The notes under the pieces: model-generated | The model's input: the letters and a program-made list of their open reading frames with translations, nothing else | Told to the model about the DNA's origin: nothing | Databases searched by the model: none | Shown here: piece by piece, positions 8,192 to 17,846 of the stretch | Position numbering within the stretch: the first letter of the stretch is position 1 | How the letters are laid out: each line of letters opens with the position of its first letter | Position numbers and translations under genes: made by a program | NCBI GenBank assembly: GCA_043788745.1 | Contig: JAYVTO010000003.1 | Span: forward strand, 1 to 64,000 | Origin: JBBQWZ01 sp043788745 | Lineage (GTDB): Bacteria; Acidobacteriota; Terriglobia; Bryobacterales; Bryobacteraceae | DNA: 64,000 nt | Direction of reading: 5' to 3'

Positions 8192-10876
8192 TTACTTCTT
8201 TAGCCCCGCCTGCCAGTTCAGTACGACGGTCAACTGGCGGATACCCGGCTGAGCTGCCGCCTCCTCAATCAGGAAACGCTGGCCGTCCGGCGTGACGGCC
8301 CAGGAGCGGCGAGTCGTGTCGAAGGCCGGTGCCGAGAACAATTCGCGCGGAGTCTCTATCTCCATCCCTCCGCTACCAGTTCGGATACCCGCCACCATGA
8401 ACTTCGTCGTTCCGCCGCGCAGCGCGGTACTTGACGGGTTATGATTGCCGCCGGGAACCGCGTAGAAAAGTTCCTTCCCGTCGCCTCTCCAGAGCGGAAC
8501 AACACCCCCGTGGTTCGACACCTGCCATATGCGGCCTTCCGCCGCGGTGTTTGCAATCGAAAACGACCGGATGTATATCTCTAATTGGCCGGACGAGTTC
8601 GAAATGTAGGCGAGCATTTTTCCATCGGGCGAGAATACGCCCTCGCCTTCGGCCCACGAATTCCGGAACCCGACCGGCTTACGGTCGCCAAATAAGGGTA
8701 GCGCCCAGAGGCTAAAATCGGGTTTCGTCGGGAGCCGCTGGTTGTAGAGCAGAAACTGGCCGTCCGGACTCCAGTCTGTCGCATAGGTAGTGCCCGAGAA
8801 GCTCGTCAGTTGCTCATCCCGCCCTTGTCCATCGACGCTCTTGCGGTAGATCTGATCCACCCCGCTGCGGTTTGAGGAGAATGCGATGTGACGGCCATCG
8901 GGCGACCAAATGGGGGCATAGTCGTCGCCAGGGTCAAACGTAAAACGCGTCATCACCCTTCGGCTGAGTTCGCACAGCCAGATATCCCGGTTATCCATCG
9001 CATCCGTGCGGCCAATCGCCAGTCTCTTTCCGTCCGGGGAAAGCGCCATCAAACCGTACCGGTCCTCGGGCCCAACCTCTTCCAAGGGTTTGCCCTCCCG
9101 GCTCTTCCACACGAGCCGCGACTTGTCGCTGACGGCGTCACCATGGTAGGCAAGCACACCAGCATCCGACGCCCAGAACGCAGCGCGCATCGAAATTCTC
9201 GAGGCGTCGTCAAAGCTCGTGGCCACACTGTCGGCGACAAGCACAGCGTCACCCTGGAGGCGTAGCCTGCCGGCATCGAAGGCCTGCTTCATCAGGGCCC
9301 GTTCTCTCAACCACAACAAGGAGCCCGAGCCGCCGTCGGGTGACGCCGTGTAAATCGCTTTCGTATTCGTCACCAGAAGCCGGTTTCGCTCTCGCGGATG
9401 GTCGAGAGAGCCGGTATAGACTCCCCAAGTGCCGGGATCCGCGCTGACGATGAGGTAAAGAAAATGCTTGCCCCCGGGAAGGAACTGCGGGAAAAAGTGG
9501 CCAGCCTCCCGCCGCGCCGCATCGATATCGGTCACCTTTGTCGGGGCTCCACCCGAAGCTGACACGCGGCGCAAACCGTCCGGTCCCCCGAATAGAATTA
9601 CACGGTCGGTGCTCCAAGAGCCTCCGGCACCGTCGCAGGCGCAAACTTCCACCGCCGGCCCGCCAGCGATCTCGATGCGCTTCAACTTGCCGCCGGCAAA
9701 GAACGCGAGCGACTTGCTATCCGGCGACCAGAACGGCAAGTCGGCGCCCTCGGTGCCTCCAAGTGGCTTCGTGTCGAACGAATCCATCGGTCGCAATCGC
9801 AACGCGGAGCCCGCCGAACCGGTCGTTGCTCCGAACACCAGAAAACGACCGTCCGGAGAAATCGCGGTGGAACTGAATAGGTCGCTAAATTGGCGATCCG
9901 CGGGCGGCTCGACGTGGAATCGTGCCGCGCGAACCGGTGCCGCAGGCTGGCGCAACCAAAGAAATGTCGTACTTGCCGCCGCCACCAAACACAATCCCGC
10001 GACCGACGCCATCACCCAGGTGATACGGGAGTTCGCCGGTGGACAGGCGTCTGTTTCCTCAGCGGACACAATCCATTCCAACTCCCGTTTCAGATCTCGG
10101 GCCGTTTGCCAGCGGTCGTCAGGATCTTTGGCGAGGCAGGTTCTCAGAATGCGATCCAGGGCAGCCGGTGCAATAGATCCGAGCGATGGCGCTTCGCGTT
10201 CGAGGATTGCCCCGACTACGCTCGCTGCGGTTGCGCCGTCAAAAGCCCGCTTGGCAGTAAGCATTTCATAAAGCACGCAACCGAACGCGAAGATGTCCGA
10301 CCTCGCATCGGCATCCTTCCCCTGCAGTTGCTCGGGCGACATGTACTGCAAGGTGCCGATGATCATCCCTGGCTGTGTCAGCGTCAGGGATGCGGTTGGA
10401 TCCTCCGCGGTTTGTTGGGGCGGATGCGGCGGTTCGGTCTTGGGCGCGTCGATCTTGGCGAGTCCGAAATCCAGCAGTTTGATGCCGGACTTCGTGACGA
10501 GAATGTTGGCTGGTTTTAGATCGCGATGCGAGATGCCCTGGCGATGCGCCGCGTCGAGCGCGCCGGCTAGCTGAATGGCAAGTGGCAGCGCGCGCCCGAG
10601 GGGAAGCGGGCCTTTTAACGGGACGCCATCGACCAGTTCCATGACGAGGTAGTCCGGTCCGACGTCATAAATCTGGCAGATGTGCGGATCGTTCAGCGCG
10701 GCGATCGCTCGCGCTTCGCGGTCGAAACGTTCGCTGAATTTCGCGTGAGAGATTTTGATGGCGACGTCGCGATGGAGGCGCGTGTCGCGGGCCTTCCACA
10801 CCGCGCCCATGCCGCCCGCACCGAGGGGCGCCAAGATTTCGTACGGTCCGAGCTTCGTACCCACCGAAAGAGGCAT
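8192..10876 (-). CDS. transmembrane Ser/Thr protein kinase with C-terminal PD40/TolB-like beta-propeller
   Basis: About 894 residues from the start MPLSVGTKLGPYEIL; an upstream in-frame extension to 10960 does not look coding. Kinase domain about 10-265 with the glycine loop GAGGMGAVWKARD, the ATP-site lysine in VAIKI, the catalytic loop HRDLKPANIL, DFGLAK, and a P+1 region MIIGTLQYMSPEQL. One membrane helix (about 290-312, WVMASVAGLCLVAAASTTFLWL) separates it from an extracytoplasmic propeller with many SPDG-type repeats (WSPDGRHIAFSSNRSG, WSPDGQFLLYNQ). This layout is typical of Acidobacteria: the propeller is thought to sense a signal and the kinase to phosphorylate cytoplasmic targets. 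It is transcribed alone. Confidence 0.93.
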   Translation of the reverse strand: MPLSVGTKLGPYEILAPLGAGGMGAVWKARDTRLHRDVAIKISHAKFSERFDREARAIAALNDPHICQIYDVGPDYLVMELVDGVPLKGPLPLGRALPLAIQLAGALDAAHRQGISHRDLKPANILVTKSGIKLLDFGLAKIDAPKTEPPHPPQQTAEDPTASLTLTQPGMIIGTLQYMSPEQLQGKDADARSDIFAFGCVLYEMLTAKRAFDGATAASVVGAILEREAPSLGSIAPAALDRILRTCLAKDPDDRWQTARDLKRELEWIVSAEETDACPPANSRITWVMASVAGLCLVAAASTTFLWLRQPAAPVRAARFHVEPPADRQFSDLFSSTAISPDGRFLVFGATTGSAGSALRLRPMDSFDTKPLGGTEGADLPFWSPDSKSLAFFAGGKLKRIEIAGGPAVEVCACDGAGGSWSTDRVILFGGPDGLRRVSASGGAPTKVTDIDAARREAGHFFPQFLPGGKHFLYLIVSADPGTWGVYTGSLDHPRERNRLLVTNTKAIYTASPDGGSGSLLWLRERALMKQAFDAGRLRLQGDAVLVADSVATSFDDASRISMRAAFWASDAGVLAYHGDAVSDKSRLVWKSREGKPLEEVGPEDRYGLMALSPDGKRLAIGRTDAMDNRDIWLCELSRRVMTRFTFDPGDDYAPIWSPDGRHIAFSSNRSGVDQIYRKSVDGQGRDEQLTSFSGTTYATDWSPDGQFLLYNQRLPTKPDFSLWALPLFGDRKPVGFRNSWAEGEGVFSPDGKMLAYISNSSGQLEIYIRSFSIANTAAEGRIWQVSNHGGVVPLWRGDGKELFYAVPGGNHNPSSTALRGGTTKFMVAGIRTGSGGMEIETPRELFSAPAFDTTRRSWAVTPDGQRFLIEEAAAQPGIRQLTVVLNWQAGLKK

Positions 10877-11015
10877 ATTCCTGATCGCCTTCAGTTTACT
10901 CCGATCAAGAATTCGATAGGGAACGACGTTGGCTCTCTGTCGGAAGCGATCCGGCGGCACTCGTCCACTACTCTCGTTCGCATGGTTCTCCCCGGTTCCG
11001 GCCCCTAAAGCTCGT

Positions 11016-11383
11016 TTACTTCAATCCGACCGCACGGCGGTCAGCCTGCTCGGAAGGTATGTCAACCTCGGCATAGGTGCCGGGCGATGATGCCTTCACG
11101 GCGGCAATCACGCGGTCGATATTACGTTGCACGACTGGACGCCGCGAATTGCCCAGGATAATGATCGCGAATCGTACGGCCTTTTGAGGTTTTACTGGTA
11201 CTGAATATTCTTGTCGGTCGATAGCAGCAGATCAAACCCGGCGTCTTCGGCAGCTTTCAGCAACGCGCCGTTGGCTAGGCGTTCCAGGCGTTCCCATCCC
11301 CTTGCTATGGCTTCCACTACCGTATGGCCTTCCCAGAAACGCGCGATGCTTCGATGTGTGCCGTGGTGGAGGAGAGTCCGCAT
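11016..11383 (-). pseudogene. DUF5615-like (PIN-like) protein, disrupted
   Basis: The frame starts MRTLLHHGTHRSIARFWEGHTVVEAIARGWERL and continues ...EDAGFDLLLSTDKNIQYQ, the usual shape of PIN-like DUF5615 proteins (start MRxLLDH, motif TTDxNLxYQQNL). A TAA follows YQ at 11192-11194. A few bases further the matching C-terminal part continues in another frame (FAIIILGNSRRPVVQRNIDRVIAAVKASSPGTYAEVDIP) to a stop at 11016. One nonsense change plus one frameshift have therefore destroyed the gene. Family members often act as toxins beside a small antitoxin; none is recognisable upstream. Confidence 0.6.
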
Positions 11384-11560
11384 GTAGCGGGCGGCTAGCT
11401 GCGCCGTCAGCGGCGTCGCGCTGCAGGCCTGCTTCGCCGGATCCGCGACAACCAGATCCGATGCATCTTCTTCTCCGCCAATCCATCCCCTAACCGAAGA
11501 TAAAGGCAAGCGCCGCTACGCCGATCTTCAAGAACTTGAACGAGTCGGAATCGCTTGCCG

Positions 11561-14500
11561 TTAGAAGGTCAGCCGCAACCCCATCTGCACTTGGCGCATT
11601 TGCGCCGCGCTGCGGATCTGGCCAAATAGGTTCGACGTCAGCGTCGAGTTCGGATTGTTCAGATTCACGATGTTGAACGCGTTGGTGAGTTCACCGCGTG
11701 CTTGCAGCGAAATCCGCTCTCGGATCTTGAAGTTGCGGAAGATCCCTAGATCGACGTTCTTCGAGCCCGGCCCATCAAGGATGTTGCGGCTGGAGTTGCC
11801 GTTGGTGCCGATGACGGGTCTGGTGAACGCAGCCGTATTAAACCACATCGCCGTCACTGCGGAGCGAGGGCGATTCGGATCGAGCCGTGGATCGGCGCTG
11901 ACGTTAGCCCTATCGTTGTTGTTGCCATCGAGATTGACGTCCGTGCCCGCCAGCACAGTGAACGGCTGCCCACTCTGGAACGTCGCAATCGCCGATACCT
12001 GCCAACCATCGAGAACAGCGTGCAACGCGCGTTGCTGGAAGTAGTCGACGTTGTAAATGATCGACGACACAAAGACATGCTTGCGGTCGTTATCGAGGCG
12101 CGCGCGGTCGAGGCCGATGTTGCGGAAGTCTTCGGCCAAGCCATTCGAGCTGGCACCTTCCTGTATCCCGCCGACGATGCCTTTGGCACGCGTGTAGAAC
12201 GACTTCACAGCGAAGTTATGCTGGAAGCGTTTTTCCGCCGTCACCTGAAGGCTGTGGTAGTTCGAGGTCAGGCCCGACTGGATGGAAAAAACAGGTCCGA
12301 GGACGCCGGGAAGAATCGGACGGCGATTGTTGACGTTGCCCGTCGTCGCCGTGCTGTTGAAGACCGGATAATTCAGATCGACGCCGAAAGCCAGATGGCG
12401 ATACATCGAGGCGACGTAGGCCGCGGTGAAGGCGAGATCGCTCGTCACCTGACGCTGAATCGAGAAGTTCAATTGATAGGCGTGCGTCCAGCGGAAATCC
12501 GGCGCAATGCCGAGAAGTTGCGTGGGCGCGATGAACCGCGGATTCGACGGATTGTACGTGTAAGGGAATGGAGAAACGCCGCCTGGGAACAGACCGTAGG
12601 GATTCGTCAGCGATTCAATATTGTTGAATTGCTGGCGGACGGCGAACGGCTGGAAGTTCGATGTCTGATTCCACTGGTTGCCGGAGACGCTCGCCCAGAA
12701 CAAGCCCGCGGCCGCGCGGATGGACGTCTTGCCGTCTCCGAACGGATCGTAGGCGATGCCGAGGCGCGGCGAGAAGTGCAGCTTCGGCGTTCCGATGATG
12801 CCTCGCGGCACGCCGGGGTCGCCGGCGACGAGCAGGCCGAGCGGTGCCGTGGGCAGCACCTTCGATTGCACTCCGGCGATGAACGTCGCCTCGCGATTCT
12901 GCGGATCGGTTGGCGCCGTTTGCAGTTCATGGCGCAGACCGAGGTTCAGGGTCAGGCGGCGGTTGACGCGGAAGTCGTCCTGGAGGAAAAAGCCCGTGCT
13001 CCAGTAGTTTGCATAGGCGGTGACCGGCGAATCCTGGTTCATGGTCACCGGCAATCCAAGCAGGAAGTCAGAAAGCGCGTTGCTCGTCTTTGCGCCGGTG
13101 AACGTGAACGTTCCGTAGTTGTTCAACAGCGTCTGCTGGATGTCTTTGTTGAGGATAATCTCGCCGCCGAACTTTAGATTGTGGCGGCCCTTGTTGTAGC
13201 TCACCATGTCGCGCAGCGAATAGAAATTGGTACCGGCCAGCGGTCCGCCGATGCTTTGTCCGAGCGTGAAATAGCCCGTGACGGTGATCTGCGGAAGCTG
13301 CGGCGGACCTTGAATATTGAAGCGCGATCCCAGATCGCCGAGCGAGGTTTGCGGTGTGTTCAGGCGACCGCCGAAGTTGCGCGTGTAGGTGAGCCAGAAC
13401 TGATTCACCGTGTTCGGATTGATGGTGAACGTCTCGCTCAGGTTCGCGTTGTGCTGGCGCCAGTTCTGCTGTTGCAGGCTCCAGGGCAGTGCACTGGCGG
13501 TGACGGTTTGCAGCGTCGTGTTCCCGCTGGTCTCGAAGTAGCTCGCCGTCAGTAGATGACGCGACGTGATCGCGTGATCGACTTTGATCAGAAATTCATC
13601 GGTTCTAAAAGGATTCGGCACCGTGGTCCGAAAGACGTTGCCGATGGCGTTCGGCAGCGAGATGAACTTGTTGAGAATGTTTAACGCCGTCGGATCAAAC
13701 CGCGTCAGCGGAATCTGGTTGTTTGCGAAGGGAAGCCTGGTGATGGGATCCGTGGGCACGGGCCTGGACGACGCGAAGTTTCCGGCGCGCTCGAGTGCGG
13801 TCGGCACCACGGCACTGTTCAGGTCCTGGCTGGTGACTTGGCGCAATCCGCCGTACGAGCCGAAGAAAAAGGTTTTGTCTTTGCGGATCGGCCCGCCGAA
13901 CGTTCCACCGAACTGATTCCGACGCAGCGGAGCAGGAGCCGAGAAGCCCCAGTTCGCGGCGTTCAAGTTGTTGTTGCGGAGAAACTCGAAGAGCGACCCG
14001 TGATACTGGTTCGTGCCGGACTTCGTAAGGATGTTGATCACGCCGCCCGCGAAGCGCCCGAACTCCGCGCTATAGCTGTTGGTGATGACACGGAACTCCT
14101 GCACGGCATCTGGATTCGGCGCGATGTTGCCCGTGTTCCGCAGGCCCGTCATATTGGTGCCGCCGTCGAGGTAGTAATTCACCGAACCGATCGCGGCATC
14201 GACGCCGCCGTTGATCTGCGTGCGCTGTTCGGGGAATCCGAGCGTACTCGATGTCTGCGACGACGTCACTCCCGGCGTCAGCGTGAGCAGCGAGTAGACG
14301 TTCCGTCCGACCAGTGGCAGCTGGCTGATTTCCGCGTTGTCGACCGTGCGGCCGATCTGCGCGTTGCTTGTATTGACAAGCGGCGAGGAGGCTTCCACTT
14401 TGATGCTGTCGTTGACGCCGCCGATCTCAAGCGTCGCGTCGGCGCGCGCCGGGACGTTCACCGCCAGTGCTATGCCACTCTGGATCGACTTCTTGAATCC

Positions 14501-14758
14501 GCCCGCGGTGGCGCTCACTTTGTAGGTGCCGACCGGCAGAAATTCGACGCGATACTCGCCGTCGGCGGACGTTGACGTGACCCGCACAAGGTTCGTGGCG
14601 ACGTTGGTGATCGTGACTTCGGCATTGGGAACGGCGCCTCCCGAGGCGTCGGTGACGCGGCCGTAGATCGTCGAAGTCGATTGCGCAGCGAGCTGCGTGG
14701 CCGCCAGTGGAAAGAAGACGAAGGCAGCAAGAAACGTGGCGAAGGAACTTTTTCGCAT
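11561..14758 (-). CDS. TonB-dependent receptor, Oar-like, with carboxypeptidase-regulatory-like domain
   Basis: About 1065 residues from ATG at 14758, which has a GGGAGG ribosome binding site four bases upstream. Signal peptide about 1-25; residues ~30-115 are a carboxypeptidase-regulatory-like barrel (IYGRVTDASGGAVPNAEVTITN ... GEYRVEFLPVGTYKVSATAGGFKK). A plug follows (GGRNVYSLLTLTPGV-type region, NYYLDGGTNMTGLRN, SAEFGRFAGGVINILTKSGTNQYHGS) and then a large beta-barrel ending MGLRLTF with a terminal aromatic residue. Oar-like receptors are outer-membrane proteins for large substrates, abundant in Acidobacteria. The divergent ArsR/SRPBCC pair may control it. Confidence 0.92.
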   Translation of the reverse strand: MRKSSFATFLAAFVFFPLAATQLAAQSTSTIYGRVTDASGGAVPNAEVTITNVATNLVRVTSTSADGEYRVEFLPVGTYKVSATAGGFKKSIQSGIALAVNVPARADATLEIGGVNDSIKVEASSPLVNTSNAQIGRTVDNAEISQLPLVGRNVYSLLTLTPGVTSSQTSSTLGFPEQRTQINGGVDAAIGSVNYYLDGGTNMTGLRNTGNIAPNPDAVQEFRVITNSYSAEFGRFAGGVINILTKSGTNQYHGSLFEFLRNNNLNAANWGFSAPAPLRRNQFGGTFGGPIRKDKTFFFGSYGGLRQVTSQDLNSAVVPTALERAGNFASSRPVPTDPITRLPFANNQIPLTRFDPTALNILNKFISLPNAIGNVFRTTVPNPFRTDEFLIKVDHAITSRHLLTASYFETSGNTTLQTVTASALPWSLQQQNWRQHNANLSETFTINPNTVNQFWLTYTRNFGGRLNTPQTSLGDLGSRFNIQGPPQLPQITVTGYFTLGQSIGGPLAGTNFYSLRDMVSYNKGRHNLKFGGEIILNKDIQQTLLNNYGTFTFTGAKTSNALSDFLLGLPVTMNQDSPVTAYANYWSTGFFLQDDFRVNRRLTLNLGLRHELQTAPTDPQNREATFIAGVQSKVLPTAPLGLLVAGDPGVPRGIIGTPKLHFSPRLGIAYDPFGDGKTSIRAAAGLFWASVSGNQWNQTSNFQPFAVRQQFNNIESLTNPYGLFPGGVSPFPYTYNPSNPRFIAPTQLLGIAPDFRWTHAYQLNFSIQRQVTSDLAFTAAYVASMYRHLAFGVDLNYPVFNSTATTGNVNNRRPILPGVLGPVFSIQSGLTSNYHSLQVTAEKRFQHNFAVKSFYTRAKGIVGGIQEGASSNGLAEDFRNIGLDRARLDNDRKHVFVSSIIYNVDYFQQRALHAVLDGWQVSAIATFQSGQPFTVLAGTDVNLDGNNNDRANVSADPRLDPNRPRSAVTAMWFNTAAFTRPVIGTNGNSSRNILDGPGSKNVDLGIFRNFKIRERISLQARGELTNAFNIVNLNNPNSTLTSNLFGQIRSAAQMRQVQMGLRLTF

Positions 14759-14798
14759 ACAACCTCCCAAAAGCGCGACCTACGTGGTCGTTTGGACT

Positions 14799-14828
14799 AT
14801 CATATGGTATCGTTACCAGAATTGTCCA
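14799..14828 (-). promoter_or_regulatory. putative sigma70 promoter of the TonB receptor gene
   Basis: On the minus strand TGGACA (14828-14823) and TATGAT (14804-14799) are separated by 18 bp, giving a start of transcription near 14792. A short inverted repeat CGACC-TACGT-GGTCG (14776-14790) lies in the leader just before the ribosome binding site and could be an operator. Confidence 0.45.
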
Positions 14829-15126
14829 GATGTTTGTGTCTTGCCACGGCCACTTTATGTCTTCCGACGCGCACAGGGGCACTCCGGCTCTTCCCGTACC
14901 AAGCCATCGGCGAATCGGCCGCGAGTTTCATCCTGGAACAACATGCTGCATCGATTGCACTTAAATCCGTATCAAACGTCATTTGATCTCGGTTTTTGGC
15001 TGACCCGGCTTGCCATTTCCTTCGCAATGTATTCGCCCACGTTGGTCGCCCCGCTCAACGAGATCTGCCCAACAGCCTGTGCGCGCTCTCCGCCAACTTC
15101 ATGTAGTACTGCGCTGAAAATAGCGC
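14829..15126. other. intergenic region between TonB receptor and ArsR gene
   Basis: Roughly 300 bases between the two divergent promoters. No gene, RNA or repeat is recognised here. Confidence 0.4.
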
Positions 15127-15156
15127 TTGACAACAAAACTGGTCTAGACCTAGTAT
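15127..15156 (+). promoter_or_regulatory. promoter of the ArsR gene with palindromic operator in its spacer
   Basis: A consensus -35 TTGACA (15127-15132) and a -10 TAGTAT (15151-15156) are 18 bp apart. The spacer holds the perfect 10-bp palindrome GGTCTAGACC (15141-15150) abutting the -10 box, an ideal place for an autorepressor to block polymerase. The expected transcription start, near 15163, coincides with an in-frame ATG, so the message may be leaderless. Confidence 0.6.
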
Positions 15157-15162
15157 ATGGTC

Positions 15163-15801
15163 ATGGTAGCCGCCGTTCAGGTCATCCAATCCACCCATTC
15201 CGCCGAAAAGCTTCTGAAGCCAGAGCGGCTCCGCATGCTCGAACTCCTCGCCGATCCGGACTCTTCCACTGGTATCGCGCGCCGCATGAGCCTGCCTCGC
15301 CAGACTGTCAACTATCATCTCCGCGAACTCGAAAAAGAAGGCTTTGTCGAATTCATCGAACACCGCACGAAGGGCAACTGTCTGGAGCGCGTCTTGCGCG
15401 CGACGGCCCGCAGCTACGTAATTTCGCCCTCGGCTCTCGGCACGATGGGTGTCGATGCCACGGCCGCGCGCGACCGGTTCTCCGCCGCCTATCTTGTATC
15501 GGCCGCGGCGCGAGCCATTCAGGATGTTTCGACGCTTCGCCAGCGCGCCGACAAGGTCGGCAAATCGCTTGCGACGTTGACGGCGGAGGCGGAAGTCCGA
15601 TTCGCATCCGCCGAGTCCCGTCGCGAGTTCGCCGAAGAATTGGTGAATACCGTCGCGAAGCTCGTGATCAAGTACAACGACGATTCCGCAAAGGGAGGAC
15701 GCAGCTTTCGTGTACTTCTCGGCAGCTATCCGGTGTTGAAGCAGACGCCGGCCAATGAAATCAACGCCAGCGAACCGTTGGAAGCGGTCCGCTTCGAATA
15801 A
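15163..15801 (+). CDS. ArsR-family winged-helix transcriptional regulator
   Basis: About 212 residues. The N-terminal ~80 residues form a winged helix: KPERLRMLELLADPDSSTGIARRMSLPRQTVNYHLRELEKEGFVEFIEHR, with recognition helix SLPRQTVNYHLRELE. The remaining ~130 residues are helical and unrecognised. An in-frame ATG at 15157 overlaps the -10 box, so the ATG at 15163 is preferred; no Shine-Dalgarno sequence is present. No metal-binding Cys pair is visible, so the signal is probably organic rather than a metal. It lies 18 bp upstream of an SRPBCC gene, a common ArsR/AHSA1 pairing. Confidence 0.82.
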   Translation: MVAAVQVIQSTHSAEKLLKPERLRMLELLADPDSSTGIARRMSLPRQTVNYHLRELEKEGFVEFIEHRTKGNCLERVLRATARSYVISPSALGTMGVDATAARDRFSAAYLVSAAARAIQDVSTLRQRADKVGKSLATLTAEAEVRFASAESRREFAEELVNTVAKLVIKYNDDSAKGGRSFRVLLGSYPVLKQTPANEINASEPLEAVRFE

Positions 15802-15819
15802 ACGACAAACGGGGGACCC

Positions 15820-16557
15820 ATGCCAGCGACCGACACCAATAACGTCGAGCCCATAGTTCGCGCTCACGAAACGTCTATTGAGATTGATCGCCCCATCGAA
15901 GAGGTGTGGGCCGCCATCACGGAATCCGAGGCCCTCGCACGATTGTTCGCACCAAAGATGGCGGTCGAGCCGGGTGTCGGAGGCTTTGTCGCCGCCGATT
16001 GGGGCCCGGGCATTCTCTGGAAAACCAACATCGAAGTCTGGGAGCCCAACAAGCACCTTCGCCTTGTCGAGCGACGCGACCACCTCTTCACGCCGCCCGG
16101 TATCGAGCAAAAGTTTGAAGCGCAGACACTCATCCAGGACTACTATCTTGAGACGACGGAAGGTTGGGACGAGGAATATGAAGGCACGAAAAGCGGTTGG
16201 GCCGGCTGCTTCCTTCGTCTGAAGCATGTCCTCGAAGACCATCGTGGAGAGACGGTGGACAATCGCGTCCTCACCCGCGTCTGCCTCGGCATTACTGCTC
16301 AGGACGCCCTGCGGAGGATCGAACACGCGGTCGCGCCGGATCTGCGCATTGAGCATCAAAGCCACAACCACATCTGCGGAACGCTACCAGCCCACAATGG
16401 GTCCACTTTCAACGCGAGCGTCTCGAGAGTCGACGCCGGATCCGTCGCCTACATCGAACTCCTGATGTACGGCTTGCCCCCCGATCGAGTAACCGTGCTC
16501 GAAACCGAGTATCGGGCGCGACTTGCGAGCCTGTTCGCCGACGCTCCCGGCAATTGA
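15820..16557 (+). CDS. SRPBCC (AHSA1-like) domain protein
   Basis: 245 residues. Residues ~15-150 show the START/SRPBCC pattern: HETSIEIDRPIEEVWAAITESEALARLFAPKMAVEPGVGGFVAADWGPGILWKTNIEVWEPNKHLRLVE. The fold has a deep hydrophobic pocket that binds lipids or other apolar ligands. The C-terminal ~90 residues are a second, shorter segment without a clear assignment. It is co-transcribed with the ArsR gene, so it may bind or modify the ligand that the regulator senses. Cytoplasmic, no signal peptide. Confidence 0.8.
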   Translation: MPATDTNNVEPIVRAHETSIEIDRPIEEVWAAITESEALARLFAPKMAVEPGVGGFVAADWGPGILWKTNIEVWEPNKHLRLVERRDHLFTPPGIEQKFEAQTLIQDYYLETTEGWDEEYEGTKSGWAGCFLRLKHVLEDHRGETVDNRVLTRVCLGITAQDALRRIEHAVAPDLRIEHQSHNHICGTLPAHNGSTFNASVSRVDAGSVAYIELLMYGLPPDRVTVLETEYRARLASLFADAPGN

Positions 16558-16614
16558 GCGCGGTTCGCACGTAAAATAGAGGGCGTACACTCACAGCACT
16601 CGAGGAGTAATCAC

Positions 16615-17709
16615 ATGGCTGCCGTTGTCGAAGTTTGGGTAGGTACCCGCAAAGGTGCCTTCGCCTTCCGATCAAAGGACCGCAAGAAGTGGCAAGCCCA
16701 TGGCCCCTACTTTGGCGGCGAAGAGGTGCATCACGTCGCGCAGGATCGCCGCAAGCCGGAGCGCTTCTACGCTGTCGCGGGCAACGCCTGGTTCGGATCG
16801 CATTTGCACGCCAGTTCAGATGGCGGCAAGACCTGGGGGCTTTCTGAGAAGGGCCTGACGCTCGAAGGCGTTAAGCTACCCGAGACCAAGGAGTCCACGC
16901 TCAAGCGCATGTGGCACGTTGCGCCGGGTGCGGCTGATGAGCCCGGCGTTGTGTATCTCGGCGCGGAACCAGGAGCGTTGTTCCGGAGCGGCGACGATGG
17001 GGCGAACTGGGAACTCGTGAAAGGCCTCACCCTCCACGCCTCCCGCAAAACTACCTGGACAGCCGGTGCCGGCGGCATGATGGTTCACTCCATCCAGGCC
17101 CTCGGCAAGGGCCGCATGATCGTCGGAATCTCCGCTGCCGGCGCATTCCTCACCATCGACGACGGCAAGACCTGGACACCCTACAACGCCGGTGTCCTGA
17201 CCGACTTCCAGCCCGAGAAGTTCCCCGAAACCGGCCAGTGCGTGCACAAGCTGCTCGCGCATCCCCGCGATCCGGAGGCGCTGTATCAGCAAAATCATTG
17301 CGGCGTCTATCGCACGAAACTTGGCAACAAGAAATGGGCGGACGTTTCGAAAGGTCTGCCTTCGCGCTTCGGATTCTGCCTCGCCGTGCCAGCGGCGGAG
17401 AAGCAGACGATGTTCACGGTACCCATCGTTTCTCCCAACGCGCGCCACGTGCCGGATGGCAAGCTGATAGTAGGGCGCAGTCGCGACGGCGGCAAGACGT
17501 GGGAAATGATGTGCAAGGGTCTGCCGCAGAAGAATGCGTATGTGCTGGTGCTGCGCGAGGCAATGGCATCGGATGATCGCGGAGACGCGGGCGTCTACTT
17601 CGGGACTTCGTCGGGAACGCTGTTTCATACGCGCAACGGCGGCGACTCCTGGCACGTGCTTGCCGAGCATCTGCCGCCGATTTACTCTGTGTCGACGGCT
17701 TCGTCCTAG
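16615..17709 (+). CDS. BNR/Asp-box repeat protein (sialidase/YCF48-like propeller)
   Basis: 364 residues with a good ribosome binding site (GAGGAG eight bases upstream). Five Asp-box repeats S-x-D-G-G-K-T-W mark a beta-propeller: SSDGGKTWGLS, SGDDGANWELV, TIDDGKTWTPY, SRDGGKTWEMM and TRNGGDSWHVL. No signal peptide is evident and the catalytic Arg triad of true sialidases cannot be assigned, so an enzymatic role is uncertain. Genes of this type are often annotated as exo-alpha-sialidase or WD40/YVTN-like. It follows the SRPBCC gene by 57 bp and could be part of that unit. Confidence 0.75.
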   Translation: MAAVVEVWVGTRKGAFAFRSKDRKKWQAHGPYFGGEEVHHVAQDRRKPERFYAVAGNAWFGSHLHASSDGGKTWGLSEKGLTLEGVKLPETKESTLKRMWHVAPGAADEPGVVYLGAEPGALFRSGDDGANWELVKGLTLHASRKTTWTAGAGGMMVHSIQALGKGRMIVGISAAGAFLTIDDGKTWTPYNAGVLTDFQPEKFPETGQCVHKLLAHPRDPEALYQQNHCGVYRTKLGNKKWADVSKGLPSRFGFCLAVPAAEKQTMFTVPIVSPNARHVPDGKLIVGRSRDGGKTWEMMCKGLPQKNAYVLVLREAMASDDRGDAGVYFGTSSGTLFHTRNGGDSWHVLAEHLPPIYSVSTASS

Positions 17710-17846
17710 GGCAGTGCGAAGCATTGAGACAGCCTTCGGCGACGGAACGGTTTCGAGGCGCGCACGGAGCGACCCGACGGGGTCGCGAAGTAAGCGTCAA
17801 CGCAATCAATGCCGATTTTCTTAATCGTGCGCAGGAATTGAGCGCG

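Noticed and set aside
9468..10271. 267-codon plus-strand frame opposite the kinase
   Set aside because: Antisense shadow of a clear kinase/propeller gene.
12020..13177. 385-codon frame on the plus strand opposite the TonB receptor
   Set aside because: Arg/Glu/Val-rich shadow of the receptor; no domain and no ribosome binding site.
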